A program made the translations under genes and the position numbers. Shown in pieces: positions 9,990 to 20,657 of a DNA stretch of 64,000 nucleotides. This DNA is from Rebecca billardiae RCC1528 (lineage: Eukaryota; Haptophyta). The notes below the pieces were generated by a model. It saw only the letters and a list, made by a program, of their open reading frames with translations, ran no database searches and was not told the DNA's origin. The stretch is from the NCBI GenBank assembly GCA_965240325.2, contig OZ251224.1, forward strand, positions 372,001 through 436,000, given 5' to 3'. Every line of letters begins with the position of its first letter. Positions within the stretch are counted from its first letter, which is position 1.

Positions 9990-11729
9990 ATGGCGACGCT
10001 GCTTCGGCGCTGGTCGACTTCGGGTGCGGGCGTCGCGGCGAAGGACGAGGGTGGTGATGCGCGGCAGACGCTCCTCCTGGGGAGACGCGGCCGGCGCGAG
10101 ACGGTGGACAGCGCCCAGTTCGCCCGCGCGCTCACCGCGCTCAACGGCATCGCGCACGCCTCGGCCGCGAGCGATGACGAGCGCGACCGCGCGGCAGTCA
10201 ACGTGATCGGCACGCTGCAGCGGCGCAAGACGGTGATCGCGCTGGTGGAGGAGGACGAGGCGCCGCAGCAGGCCCGGCCGCCCACGCCCTTGCAGCGCTC
10301 GCACGCCGCCGAGATCCACGCGTTCAAGTGCGCGCTGGTCGTGTGCCTCAGCTGCGTCGTGTGCCTGCACCGCGAGGTGTCGCTGCACGGCGGCGAGCAG
10401 TGGGCGGTGATCTCGGTGCTGATCGTCTTCGCGTCGGGCACGTCGGTAGGGGACATCGTCTCGAAGGGCGTGAACCGCATCGCGGGCACGCTCGTCGGCG
10501 TGGCGCTCGCGCTGCTCGTGCACCTGCCCGTGATGTGCCTGCACGGCCCGTGGGCGCGGTACGCCGTGATGTGCGCGGCCGTCTCAGCCGCCTCGATGCT
10601 CTCGATGTGGCTGATCTGCAAGTTCAAGAGCTCGGACTGGGCGTACGCGCTGCTCGTCGCGGCGTTCACCTTCGCCATGTTCACCGTCACGTGGTACAAA
10701 GCCGGCGCGCACTTCGAGTCGGGCGCGTGGCGCGGGTGCGTGATCCTGCTGAGCTGCGGCCTCGCGTTTGTGGCCGCTGTCGCGCTGCTGCCGCACTGGG
10801 CGACCGACGAGCTGGACGCGCTGATCGAGCGCTCGTTCAGCGACGCGGCGGCGACGGTGGGCACGACGATCCGCGCGTGGTGCGACGCCGGCGCCCCGCC
10901 CGCCTCCGCCCCGCCCTCCCCCGCGGGGTGCGTCGCGCACTCCCTGCTGCTCGAGGACGAGATGCACGAGGCGTTTGAGCGGCTCGTGCTCTCGAGGGAG
11001 CGCGGCGCCAAGCTGCTGCTCGCCGCGCGGTGGGAGGCGGTGTGGAGGCGCGTGCTCGCGCCGTGGCGCCAGCCTGACGCGTGGTGGGAGCACTCGATCG
11101 GCCTGCTCTCCGCGCTGCGCCACTTCGTCCGCGCCGTCGAGGCGCTCGACCGGCTGCTGCGCGCGCGCGCCGAGCCGAGCGCGAGCGCGCGCAAGCGCCT
11201 CAGCCCCGCGCTGCTCAGGCTGTCAGCCCAGCTCACCACGGCGCTGACGGAGCTCGCGCGCTGCGTGAAGCACTCGACCGCGCGGAGCGTCGACGTGCGC
11301 TTCGACCGGCGCCGGCTGGCTGAGGCCTCGCGGCTCAGCGCCGAGCTGTGGGCCGAGCTCGAGCGCGTCGAGGCGGCCGAGCTCGACGGCGCTGCGCCTG
11401 CGCCGGCCGGCGCCGCGCACCGCACCACCGCGCACCGCACCGCGCTCTCCGCGTTTGTGCTCCTCGCGACCGAGCTCGTGCCGCACCTGGAGGAGCTCGC
11501 CCGCGCCGTGGAGCAGTACGCCACGCGCCCCTCGCTCTCGCTCCAAGGCTCGCGCCTCCCGAGCCAGCACGGCCTGCCGCGCTCGGCCAGCGCGGCGTCC
11601 CGCAGCCAAGGGTCCGCCGCCGCCGATGCCGATGGCTCGGCCGCGGCCGCGGGCCCCGCGGATGGCGCACGAAACGCACCTCTGCCCTGCGCAAGTGTCA
11701 GCGTGACCCTGCCAACGTTGACTGACTGA
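9990..11729 (+). CDS. FUSC/ALMT-like membrane transporter
   Basis: A 579-residue, single-exon protein. After about 110 soluble residues comes a block of about six membrane helices: FKCALVVCLSCVVCLH, WAVISVLIVFASGTSVG, IAGTLVGVALALLVHL, YAVMCAAVSAASMLSMW, WAYALLVAAFTFAMF, GCVILLSCGLAFVAAVALL. The first repeat with GDIVSKGVNRIAGTLVG matches the aluminium-activated malate transporter / fusaric-acid-resistance (FUSC) fold. The long soluble C-terminal half (helical, rich in Ala, Arg, Glu) is also typical. Substrate is unknown; organic-anion transport is a guess from the family. It is convergent with the YJU2-like gene. Confidence 0.85.
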   Translation: MATLLRRWSTSGAGVAAKDEGGDARQTLLLGRRGRRETVDSAQFARALTALNGIAHASAASDDERDRAAVNVIGTLQRRKTVIALVEEDEAPQQARPPTPLQRSHAAEIHAFKCALVVCLSCVVCLHREVSLHGGEQWAVISVLIVFASGTSVGDIVSKGVNRIAGTLVGVALALLVHLPVMCLHGPWARYAVMCAAVSAASMLSMWLICKFKSSDWAYALLVAAFTFAMFTVTWYKAGAHFESGAWRGCVILLSCGLAFVAAVALLPHWATDELDALIERSFSDAAATVGTTIRAWCDAGAPPASAPPSPAGCVAHSLLLEDEMHEAFERLVLSRERGAKLLLAARWEAVWRRVLAPWRQPDAWWEHSIGLLSALRHFVRAVEALDRLLRARAEPSASARKRLSPALLRLSAQLTTALTELARCVKHSTARSVDVRFDRRRLAEASRLSAELWAELERVEAAELDGAAPAPAGAAHRTTAHRTALSAFVLLATELVPHLEELARAVEQYATRPSLSLQGSRLPSQHGLPRSASAASRSQGSAAADADGSAAAAGPADGARNAPLPCASVSVTLPTLTD

Positions 11730-11992
11730 ATCATATACGACGCGCGAGCCAAGAATATGATGCGCGGCATCCGCGCCGATCGTCATCTGCGACGTTAGTA
11801 GCATAGAGGAGTAGTTCTGTGCAATATCTCACTCGGGCGGGTCCCCCACAGGATCACTGCTCCGACTCCGTGCTCGACCCTGGTTGTGATCACAGTCTCA
11901 GATCGCATCCGTCTCAGCAGCAGCGATGGGGACCAGGGGGCAGGGCCACGAGGCCGCGGCGCGCGCGGCACAACGCCCGCTCACTCTCAGAC

Positions 11993-12952
11993 TCAGTGCG
12001 TGCGCACCTGCATCCCGCGCGCCTTGCGCTGCCGCAGCAGCTGCAGCCGGCGCTCCAGCTCAGTGGACGCGGCCGGGCGGCGCGCGCTGGCGGGACCGCG
12101 CGCGCCCGAGGCCTCGGCGCGCGCAGAGCCGCCCCTCGGGTCGTCGAAGATGCCGCCGAGCTGGATGCGCGCAGCCGGGAGCCCGCACTCCGCCTCCGAG
12201 CGCCGCCGCTTCGCGCCGGCGAACTCGTGCGCGCGCGCCGCCTGCTCGTGCGCGGCGGTCGGCGGCGGCAGCGCGCTCACGACGCCCACGCCGCGCGCGC
12301 GCAGCTCGAGCTCGGCGCGGCGGCTCGCGCGCTTGTCCTCGCGCAGGCGCGCGCGCAGCTGCGACGAGCGCTCGTAGTCCGCGCCCGGCCCCCACCGCTC
12401 GTCGCGCTGCTGCTGCAGCCGCTCGAGCCACGTGCCCGCCGCCTTGGCGCGTCGGTGCGCCGACTCCCTGTGCTCCAGGGCGTACAGGGGGTCTGCCGCA
12501 CGGCGCGCGCGCTCCTCGGGCGCGTCGAGGCGCTCGACCTCGGCGTCGGCCTCGGCGTAGCCCTCCTGCTTGCGCCGCGCACCCGCCGTCACCTCGAAGT
12601 CGCCCTTCCGCGGGTCGGTCCGCACCTCGATCGCGCCGGCGCACAGGTGGCACTTGAGGCCGAACGCCCAGATCTTGGTCGAGTGGTACTTGCCGACGCA
12701 CTTCTTCTCCGCGTTGAAGCGCACGCCCTGGGCGATGTGCGCGCTGCACGAGCCGCACCAGATGTTGAAGGGCATCTCGAAGCGCACGACGAGCACGCCC
12801 TCCGTGCGCAGCTTCTTTGCGCGCTCGCGCAGCGGGTGCGCCTGCCACTCCGCCTTCCCACTCGCCTGGTACGCATTGCGCGACTCGCGCTGCGGGTCCC
12901 AGTCCGGCGGCTGGTAGAAGTTGTCCGCACGCGCCGCCTTGAGCGTCGACAT
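11993..12952 (-). CDS. YJU2/CCDC130 (CWC16) family pre-mRNA splicing factor
   Basis: A 319-residue, single-exon protein starting MSTLKAARADNFYQPPDWD, which is the conserved N-terminus of CCDC130/YJU2B-type proteins. The zinc-binding core shows CGSC near residue 67 and CHLC about 35 residues later. Between and after them are the family blocks GVRFNAEKKCVGKYHSTKIW and TDPRKGDFEVTAGARRK. A charged coiled-coil C-terminus follows. Family members join the catalytic spliceosome around step 1 in the nucleus. The start is at 12952; the frame upstream to 13066 lacks support. Confidence 0.92.
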   Translation of the reverse strand: MSTLKAARADNFYQPPDWDPQRESRNAYQASGKAEWQAHPLRERAKKLRTEGVLVVRFEMPFNIWCGSCSAHIAQGVRFNAEKKCVGKYHSTKIWAFGLKCHLCAGAIEVRTDPRKGDFEVTAGARRKQEGYAEADAEVERLDAPEERARRAADPLYALEHRESAHRRAKAAGTWLERLQQQRDERWGPGADYERSSQLRARLREDKRASRRAELELRARGVGVVSALPPPTAAHEQAARAHEFAGAKRRRSEAECGLPAARIQLGGIFDDPRGGSARAEASGARGPASARRPAASTELERRLQLLRQRKARGMQVRTH

Positions 12953-13087
12953 GGCGCCCGGGCGAGACGCGCGCGCCGCAAGCCGGCACCGCCGCGCGTG
13001 ACACAGAGAGGAGCAAGAAGGTCGACGACCCCCTTGGGCGCAAGCTGCCGCCGCCCTGCTGAGCAACCTCGCCCTTCCCTCCTCACG

Positions 13088-14404
13088 GCTTGTCAGACAA
13101 ACCCACGCTGGCGGCGGAATGTCCGGAAAGCGCAGATCACCAACCGGACGGCCGGCTCCCCACGGGGAGCCGGCCGTCCGGTGCGCAGCAAATAGGCGTC
13201 GCGCGTGCGCGGACGCCGGACGCCAGCCCTAACGGCGGGATGGTGTTCACCGGGCGACGCCCTTGGCGACGCGAGGGCCCGCCTGCGCCACGCGCCCAGG
13301 GCCGCATACGAGCTTGACAGCCGTGCGCGGGCGCCTCGTGGTGGCGAGAAGACCCGATGGCAGCATTTGCGCCGTCTTGTCCACGCCCTCGTCACCCTTT
13401 ATGCGCGCAAAGACCTGCTAACTGGCACGCGCAGCTCTAGAATTGAAGGCCTGCCCGACGAGCATGATGGTCGGCACGCGTGCGCCCCTGAGGTATTCAA
13501 TGGTCGGGTACTTTCACTTCTGTGCGAGGGGCCTGAGAGTACTGAGCATGAACGCTGCGCCTTGAGCCATGCTGGCATCAGTCAGACCGCACGCATGTAT
13601 GTGAGACGGGCCAGTCGGAGAATGATCGTCATCGCCGCCGCCGCCGCCAGTTAGTCAGCCTTGCTTCTTCTCCACGCATAGCCTCGAGCAACAACTAGGC
13701 TAGCACATCTGTTGCGTCGACTTCCGACACCTTGCGGTCTGCTTCGTCGCTCATGCCTCTATACCTCCCTACGAATGGCGGCATGCCCGGCTGGCGCGAG
13801 CCCCGGCCCGCCGTGCCCGTGAACGGTGCGCACGCCGTCGCGGCGACCGGCCGACTCACAGCTGACCGGCTCCAGATCGGACCACACCGCGCCATGAGCG
13901 TGGGTGCACACGAGTGTGCAGGCGATCGCACACATGTCGAGCGCACTGTCTACGGCCAGCAGGTGCCCAAGAACGCACTGTGCTGCAACATGTGCATTTG
14001 AGCTGTTCGAACAATCTGCTCACCAAGCAACAAAACCGCTCATCTCCGCTGAGTACGCGAGGGCATCGTCGCGCGCTGGGGCTCGCCGATGCGCCAACAC
14101 CTAGGCCCATCGGGCAGAGGCCGTGGCTCGTCTTAATTGGGCCTCTGGCACACGCGCGCGCGCGCTCTCGCGCGGCGGGCCGCCTCCTGGACGCGTCGCG
14201 CGGAAAGTAGCCGGGCCCTGCGCGCGGCGAGGGCGGCGAGGGCGGGCGGGAGCGCGCGCGATTGAGCCCCATAGGTGTCTTGAGCCGCGCCGACCTCGCG
14301 CGCGCACCCGCAGCGGCCGTGGGTGCGCGTCCGAGCGCGCCGCGTGAGGCCGCCATCGCGCCGTGCGCGCGCGGGGCCGTCCCCCGTGGGTTTGTCTGAC
14401 AAGC
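13088..14404. repeat. 20-bp inverted repeats 1.3 kb apart
   Basis: GCTTGTCAGACAAACCCACG at 13088-13107 is the exact reverse complement of 14385-14404. Each copy lies within about 135 bp upstream of one of two divergent genes. It could be the ends of a mobile element or a paired regulatory site; no clear target duplication was seen. Confidence 0.7.
13143..13182. repeat. Perfect 19-bp hairpin, 2-nt loop
   Basis: Arms at 13143-13161 (ACCGGACGGCCGGCTCCCC) and 13164-13182 are perfect reverse complements with AC between them. Confidence 0.85.
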
Positions 14405-14436
14405 TCACGGCCTCATGATCAGTCTGGACGGAAGCC

Positions 14437-15632
14437 ATGCCGCCCGCCCGATCGCCGAATCCGAAGAGCCCCGCGACGCCGCGCACGAAGCGCGGCGGCG
14501 CACCGGACGTCCCCGAGGCGGAAGCGCCGGCCAACGTGTTCGAGCTGCTCAGCGAGCCGCTGCTCGAGCGCATCGTGCGCGAGGCGGGCGTCGCGAGCGC
14601 ATGCGCGTGCGCTCGCACGTGCCGCCGGCTGCGCGCCGTCGGCCGCCGGCTGAGCGAGCTGGCGTATCCGGCCGAGCGGCTGACCAAGGTGATTCGCGTG
14701 GTCGAGACGAACACCTGGCCCTACGAGTTCGCGCGCGGCGTGCTCGCGCGCGAGCGCCGCGCGCCCATCGAGCTGGAGCTGGGGCGCAGCGCGCACCTCG
14801 ACCAGCCCGAGTACTGCCGCGTCTACTTGTTCCGCCCGCACACGTACGTGCAGTGGTCGCTCGTGCAGAACTACGACGATGAGCTCGACCCGACGCCAGC
14901 GGCCGGCGTCGGTCCGGAGCAGCTCGACTACGTCGAGAGCGCGTGGGTGCGCGCGCGCGATGCCCTGCCCGCGCTCCCGCCGAGCGCACGCGCGCACGCG
15001 CTCACCGCACGCGCGCGGGCGGCGCGCGGCGCGCGCGGCGCGCGCAGGTGCGGGTCACGTACGTGCTCTTCGCGTCCAAGCGTCCGGCCGACGACGCGCG
15101 GCTGAACAAGCTGCGCCGCCTCCTGCGCACGCGCGGCATCGACGGCGTGCCCTGGCCCTCGCACCTGCGCCCGACGCGCCTGTACCACGCGGGCTCGCTG
15201 GAGGAGCAGCCGCAGCCGCGCGGCCAGCCGGGCGCGCGCGCGGGGCTGGAGGCGGAGGGCGGCCCCGCCGGCGCGCAGCCCGAGGCGCCGCCCGCCGTCG
15301 GCGCCGACGGCGACAACGCGATCGCGTGGTGGGCGCGCAGCGCGGACTGGTTCGAGGCGCGGCTGCCGTACCGCAGGCTCGAGGTCACGCGGCCCAAGGG
15401 CCCGGCGGACCGCGTGCGAGTGATCCGAGACAGCGCGGCCGACGCGCCGGCCGAGGGCGCGGACGACGAGTGGTGCCGCCCGTGCGTCGCGCAGGTGAGC
15501 GCGCTGTACCACCTGCGCAGCGCGCTGCCCACGCACGTGCAGCTCGTGCGCACGCTGCTGCAGTACGTCGAGTGCATGCAGGGCATCCTCTTCAAGACCA
15601 TGCCGCTCTTCGAGCCTGGCGCCGAGGAGTGA
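14437..15632 (+). CDS. F-box-like protein, two exons
   Basis: Exons 14437-14946 and 15048-15632 with a 101-nt intron (GTGCGC...GCGCAG), phase 0, 364 residues. Residues 34-70 (VFELLSEPLLERIVREAGV...ACARTCRRLRAVGRRL) look like an F-box helix bundle, which in known proteins binds Skp1 in SCF ubiquitin ligases. The remainder (TNTWPYEFARGVLARE; VTYVLFASKRPADDARL; WWARSADWFEARLPY; LHQ-poor tail ending MPLFEPGAEE) is not a recognised substrate domain. The intron is supported by loss of coding character inside it and frame retention. Confidence 0.68.
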
Positions 15633-15962
15633 GACTGACTCTGGCGCGCGACAGCACGGCTGCGCCCATGCCGATGGGTGCTCGCCGACGGCACCGTGGC
15701 TGGCCGCTGCGCACTGCGCTGTACGCAGCCAGGCGGGCGTCAATGCCGTCATCAGCTGGTCAGATCACGGTGACGACGGTCCACGGGTGACGACCCGACA
15801 GTCTCACGAGTGCCGCGCACGGCACGACGACGAAGTTGTCCGAACGACATTGGACAACGGTGAACGGACAGTGAACGTGGTCTGCAAGGCCCTACTTCTG
15901 ATGACAAGATTTCGAGAAGGCCGTTTCGTCCGTTTCAATGCGGTGATCGTTTGGCGCAAACG
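15633..15962. other. Short intergenic, no gene seen
   Basis: This 330-bp stretch presumably contains the 3' end of the F-box-like gene and the promoter of the next one. No repeat or motif stood out. Confidence 0.5.
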
Positions 15963-17558
15963 ATGGCGGACGATGCGGATCCCACCGAGGTGGTGGACCC
16001 GCAGATGGAGGCCATGATCGCCGAGACACACCGGGCGGTGAGCGCGCGTGCGCGCGGCATACCCCCCCCCCCCCAACCCGCCTCGCACCCTCCGCGCCGA
16101 CCGTCCCTTCCGCCCGTCCGCGCCCGCGCCCGCGCATGGCCGGCGTGTGGCGCAGATGCTCGACCCAGCCTTCCAGCCGGGCGCGTCCAAGCAGGTGCGC
16201 AAGATCAAGTACGGCGGCGCCCCGCTCGGCGGCGCCGAGGACAATCGCTGGTGGCTGCAGGACGCGGGCGTGCCCGCCGCCTCCACGCCGGCCGAGCAGC
16301 CCGGCGCGTCAGAGGCGGATGCGCGCTCGGCGATTGAGAGCGAGCCCGCGTTTCAGTCCGCCTTTCTGATGGGCTTCGGTGACCCGAGCAGGATGGTGCA
16401 GGAGCTCGTGGTGCTGAACAACGTGCGCGCGCGAGGCGGCCCCGGCCGCGCGCGGCCGTGCACGGGCGTCGCCGCCCTCACTCCGCGTCCGAGCGCCGCG
16501 CGCCGCGCGCCCGCGCCCGCGCGTCTGTTGGCGCGCAGTACGACCACCGCGGCCAGGTGGTCAAGGACTCGGGCGCGTACATCGGCGCGGAGGGGCGGAA
16601 GGTGGGCCAGCTCGAGACGTTCAAGCCCAAGCCCTTCGCGCAGGCCAAGAAGGGCAGCGCCGCCGTCTCGTACGACATCAAGGAGCCGCCGCCCCATGAG
16701 CAGAAGGGGCCGAAGCGCGTCGACAGCCGCAGGCCTGCGAGCGCACGCCGACGCTCGGCGCCCAAGGAGGCGTGGGGCGCGGCGGGGGTGGGCGGGGCGG
16801 GGCGGCGGGACGAGCGGCAGATGACGGCGGCTGTCGCCGCGGCGTTCGGCGCGATGCGCCGCGCGCAGCTCCGCGAGCTCGAGCAGCAGCAACGGCAGGC
16901 CAGCAGCAGCCCCGGCAGCGGCGGCGCGCGCGGCTTTGCGGGCAACCCGCGCAACCAGCGAGGCCGCGCGGCGGGGCCGGCGGCCGCGGACGGCAGCTCG
17001 AGGCGACCGCAGTTGGAGCACGGCCCAGTCGGCCGCTTCATCCCGCCCGCGCCGCCCGTCATCGTGCGCAGCGCCGAGCTGGCCGACTCGGAGCGGCCGC
17101 GCACGAGCGGCGGCGCCGAGGCAGCCGCGCAGCCGGGCGGCGCGCGCCGGCCGTCGAGCGCGCACGCTCGGCGCGCGAGCGGCGCGAGCACGGCCCGGGT
17201 GCAGGTCGACCGCGTCGCGTGGGCGCGCGAGCGGCACGAGCAGTCGATGCGCGAGCGGCACCGCCCCCAGACGGCTCGCACGAACCGCGCGGCCTACGAC
17301 CCGTGGGCGACCGGGCGGCGCGCGCCCGACTCGCTGCGGGGGCCCCCCAGCCCAGCGCATGCGGGTGCGGAGCGCGCGGCCGAGCTCGACGCGGCCGACA
17401 TCGCGCGGAGACGAGCGTCGAACGCGCCGGCCACAATGGAGGCGGCCAGGGCGGGCGGCGGCAGGCTCACGCGCGGTGCGGCGTTTGGGGGCGGCAGGGC
17501 GGGGTCTGGCGGCGGGCGGGAGCCGTCAGAGCTGATGCTCGAGCTGCTCGACTTGTGA
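15963..17558 (+). CDS. Unknown basic, low-complexity protein, three exons
   Basis: Exons 15963-16037, 16156-16422 and 16539-17558; introns 118 and 116 nt (GTGAGC and GTGCGC donors, GCGCAG acceptors), both phase 0; 453 residues. Exon 1 encodes MADDADPTEVVDPQMEAMIA. Across exons 2-3 there is an ordered region: RKIKYGGAPLGGAEDNRWW, FQSAFLMGFGDPSRMVQELV, then NNYDHRGQVVKDSGAYIG and VGQLETFKPKPFAQAKK. After that the chain is disordered, with many RPASA/RPSSA-like words and Ala/Arg/Gly runs. Such words are common in flagellar and microtubule-associated proteins, so a ciliary role is possible but unproven. Intron 1 carries a run of about 13 cytosines. Confidence 0.72.
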
Positions 17559-17597
17559 CGCCGACGGTAGCTAACTACAGGCTTTATAGATATATAT

Positions 17598-17654
17598 TAT
17601 GACCGCGTTCCGCGGTCCTCTTCCGTCAGAACCAACGTAGTTGGGGGCCCGCGG
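17598..17654 (+). repeat. Dispersed repeat 2, copy 1
   Basis: Begins ATGACCGCGTTCCGCGGTCC, a near-palindrome, and continues to GTTGGGGGCCCGCGGTG. Related copies lie at 36509-36567 (reverse) and 49371-49429 (forward). The CCGCGGGCC end resembles the end of dispersed repeat D1. Confidence 0.75.
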
Positions 17655-18779
17655 TGCAGCTGTGCCACCCGCTCCGTCACCGCCACGGCACGGCGTCGCC
17701 CGTCGCATATGCCACCTCGCTGCATCAGTCGCGCGGACTCATCCACTCGCCGCTGGCCGCGCAGATCTGAGCCTGTGGGCTTTCGTGTCAGGCAGTCAGG
17801 CATCCGTCGTGCCCATCAGCGCCCGAGAGCTGGCTCTCAGTCACTGAGTGAGTGAGAGCCGCCGCTCTAACAGCGCGCGGTCCGAGCTCGCGCGCCAAAC
17901 GCCCGCCCATGCGCCAGTCAAGCCGTCGAGACTCGAGACAGCTCGGATGCGGCGGACGAGAGCAAAATCCATCACAGCTCGGCCATGGACGGCGCGAGCG
18001 AGGGCTTGGGCGAGCGAGATGGCCGTGGTGGCTGCTCCACATCCCGACAAAACGTCCATCAGGCGAAGGCTCCGCACTGCAGATCAGGCTCGGCGCCAGA
18101 CGGCTGAGCCGGAACGTCCTCGCGAGGCCCCGCGCTTCAACACGCCGAGAATTCAGCTGCGCGGCGTGCGGCGTGGCGCGCGCGGGCGCGCGCATGGTCA
18201 GCTGGAAACACAGCGAGAAACTCGCCTCGCCCCCACGCGCCACGCGCATTCGCACCCATAATATCACACGCGAGGAGCATCGTCCGATGAGTGAAGCTAC
18301 TCGGCAGCTTCATTGGCACCGGTGAGTCAGCTCACGGCTGCGCAGTCAATAAACGATGAACTCGAGGGACACCCCATGCTGCTGTCACCTGCGGAGTAGG
18401 CCTGGATTCACGCGTTAGGATGCCCCGCGGTCTCCTCCTCGTACCGTCGCCGACCGCTCTCCGGCGCGCGGGCGTTGACATCGATTCGTCGGTCCGCCGG
18501 TCGTGCTCGGTTGGAAACCGCACTGACTGGGCCGAAGAGGGATCGGCAGGGCGGGGCGCGCGGGGTGAGCGGGGCACGAAAGCGACGCCGATGACCGTCG
18601 GGACCCGCCGCAGCCGCGCGCACCTGCGCTGAGTCCGTCGGATTGAACGCCTCGTGCGCAGCGCCGCCGGCGCGAGGCACCCCTCGGCTTGCTGAGTGAG
18701 CCCTTCTCAGCGGGCTCAAACCTACCGACCCGGTCGGGATCCGGCACAGGCGACGGGCGGCCAGGGAGATAGTATGAAG

Positions 18780-19131
18780 ATTGCGTTGTGGTGGCGCGAT
18801 CAACATTTGATCATCAAACGTCGTCGCTCCTTGAATATCATTGGCCGAAAAATTCGCTTGTAACGGTTCGTTACGTTAGGGATCCTAAAGGGCGTGAAGT
18901 TTTTTGGACGGGCGTCACTCCACGCTTTACTATGAACTTGCCGTGGGCGCGACCTTTTTCGACGCTAATGCACCTGTAAGGGAGTCTCAAAATTCGAAAC
19001 TCGGTCTCCTCCAGCCATGAAAATCGTCCCCCGTCCCTTTTTTCTTGATCAAAGATCTTTTTGAAACGTTGTTCGGGCCCGCTGGTGCGGGCTCCACGCT
19101 GCGCGCTCCGCCCTGCACCGCGGGCCATTAT
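18780..19131 (+). repeat. Dispersed repeat D1, copy 1
   Basis: The copy ends in a GC-rich module (CTCCACGCTGCGCGCTCCGC ... CACCGCGGGCCAT) preceded by TTCTTGATCAAAGATCTTT. A 15-bp imperfect palindrome GTAACGGTTCGTTAC sits about 271 bp before the end. The same layout recurs at 50370-50657. The reverse-oriented R and Y segments of the 29.6-33.4 kb array are related. It may be a short non-autonomous element; the left boundary is approximate. Confidence 0.75.
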
Positions 19132-19674
19132 GATGCTGATGTAGTGATGATGCGCGCTAGCATTGGTGATGATGCTGATGTGTTGAGTTCGCGATCAAGG
19201 TTTCAGCCGCTGCTTAGAGGGGTCAGAGACAGAGCCGCCCACTGGGGGGTGCGTGGCCCAAAGCCAAAGGCAAAATCCAACTTCGTCCTGTCGTCTTGAG
19301 ATAAGGCTCTCAAACTTCGGGATGTCAATATTCGCCTGAAATGAGCTGGGGTCACCCTGATAAGTTTTGCGAAAAAATGCCACATATTGGAGATATACGA
19401 CCTCAATCTCGACGCGATCTCGGCAACATTAGTAGGGGAGATACACGATCTCCCAGGCGATCTCGCTATTTGCACCAGAAAGAATCATCGCACCGTCTAG
19501 ATCACATTTTGGCAGCCTGAAATTGGCACAGGCGGATTCTACACCCTGGAATTAAGCCTTAACGCCTACTAACTAGTTCGCCCAAGTAAATACCCGTGTG
19601 ATAGTTCATGCTAAGAGATTTCGGGAGATTGTGGCTTCCGAGAGTGAGTAACGGTCGGAGCTCTGACCCCACTA

Positions 19675-20452
19675 CAGGGGTCTCAACAATTAGCTGTATC
19701 TCTGTTTGTGCCACTGGACAGGCATGTGAGCACTTGATTGCCTGGCTAGATGTGGTCTAGCACAGCCCACTCGCTGGCCATTCTGACGAGTGGGTGGCTG
19801 CTTGGCCAGCTCTCCATGCTGGGCTGTGGTGCCATCCAGAGTGCGCATGTGCAGCAGCCCAGGTGGGTGCAGCGAGGGGTGCGGCAGGCAGCAGTGGGTG
19901 GTCAGCTTGAAAATCCATGCAGGCCAGCCACCAGCAGCTGGGCTGCAGAGCTCTTGGCTGCACCAGCCCCACTCCAGCCCCCTCAAGTCGGGTGGCTGGC
20001 CACCCTCGGGGTGTGTCAGCGGGTGCTGCTGCTGGCCTCCCAGTGCAGGGGAGCTGACCCGACAGGTCCTTGCGCAGGTGGGGGTGCGGGATTGGGCACT
20101 GTGCCACAGCAGCTGCATCCCATGAGCTCCCCCCCAGGTGGCATGCAGCCCACCCTAGGGGGTACCAGATCCACTGCCAAGCACAATTTAGGCCTGGCCT
20201 GTGTGGGCACACGGCCCGCGACCAGTGACGACAAGCCTGCGGCAGGATCTGGCCAGCTGCGACAGGCTGTACGCCTGCAGCCGTGTGACCTGCTGGTGTG
20301 CCCAACTCCAGCCCACGCGCGCTGGGGCTGACGCGCTGGGTCGAAACCGTCGTGCACGGGCCGTGGGGGCCGCCTGGGTCAGCCCAGGGGGGCAGGGTGA
20401 GCAGTGGCGTGCAGCTCAGTCAGAATGTGACGTTTAATTGTTGAGACCCCTG
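19675..20452. mobile_element. 778-bp MITE with 18-bp TIRs and TA duplication
   Basis: The ends are CAGGGGTCTCAACAATTA (19675-19692) and its exact reverse complement (20435-20452), flanked by TA on both sides (19673-19674, 20453-20454). The interior is CAGC/CTGG-rich and differs in composition from its surroundings, with no transposase frame. It shares the initial CAGG and TA duplication with the element at 9173-9684 but not the rest of the repeat. Confidence 0.85.
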
Positions 20453-20657
20453 TAGCGGGCCGCTGCTGCATGCAGATTGCAGCAGCCTTGATCATGATGT
20501 CACGTAGTCGACACGCGCCATCATGCACAGCTTGAATTCAGCGCAGCATTATCTTAACAGTACTCTCCGTCTCTCGGAGTCGGACAGCAGTGTGACAGCA
20601 GAATGTCAGCAGATCATCATGATCAGTGACAGTCCGACGGTCATCTGACTCACTCTG

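Larger units (their letters stand above)
12953..14436. other. Intergenic between divergent genes, with inverted repeats
   Basis: This 1.48-kb gap lies between the YJU2-like and F-box-like genes. It contains the 19-bp hairpin at 13143-13182 and is bracketed by a 20-bp inverted repeat at 13088-13107 and 14385-14404. No credible coding frame. Confidence 0.55.
17559..20657. other. Repeat-rich intergenic region
   Basis: No credible host gene. It contains a dispersed repeat end (17598-17654), a copy of the D1-type repeat (about 18780-19131) and a complete 778-bp MITE (19675-20452), each listed separately. Frames in 17.8-18.4 kb overlap on both strands and show no domain. Confidence 0.55.

Noticed and set aside
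9881-11770. Long minus-strand frame (629 codons) opposite the FUSC/ALMT-like gene
   Set aside because: It is Arg/Ser/Ala-rich with no domain. It is an antisense shadow produced by the GC-rich plus-strand coding sequence, which has clear membrane helices.
17841-18325. Overlapping frames on both strands near 18 kb
   Set aside because: No ordered segments, no consistent codon preference and no domain; treated as non-coding.
19750-20331. Frames of up to 193 codons inside MITE B
   Set aside because: They are explained by the low stop density of the CAGC-rich interior; frames occur on both strands and none resembles a transposase.
19672-20455. hAT origin for MITE B because its TIR starts CAGGGG
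   Set aside because: hAT elements make 8-bp duplications; flanks here match only as TA.
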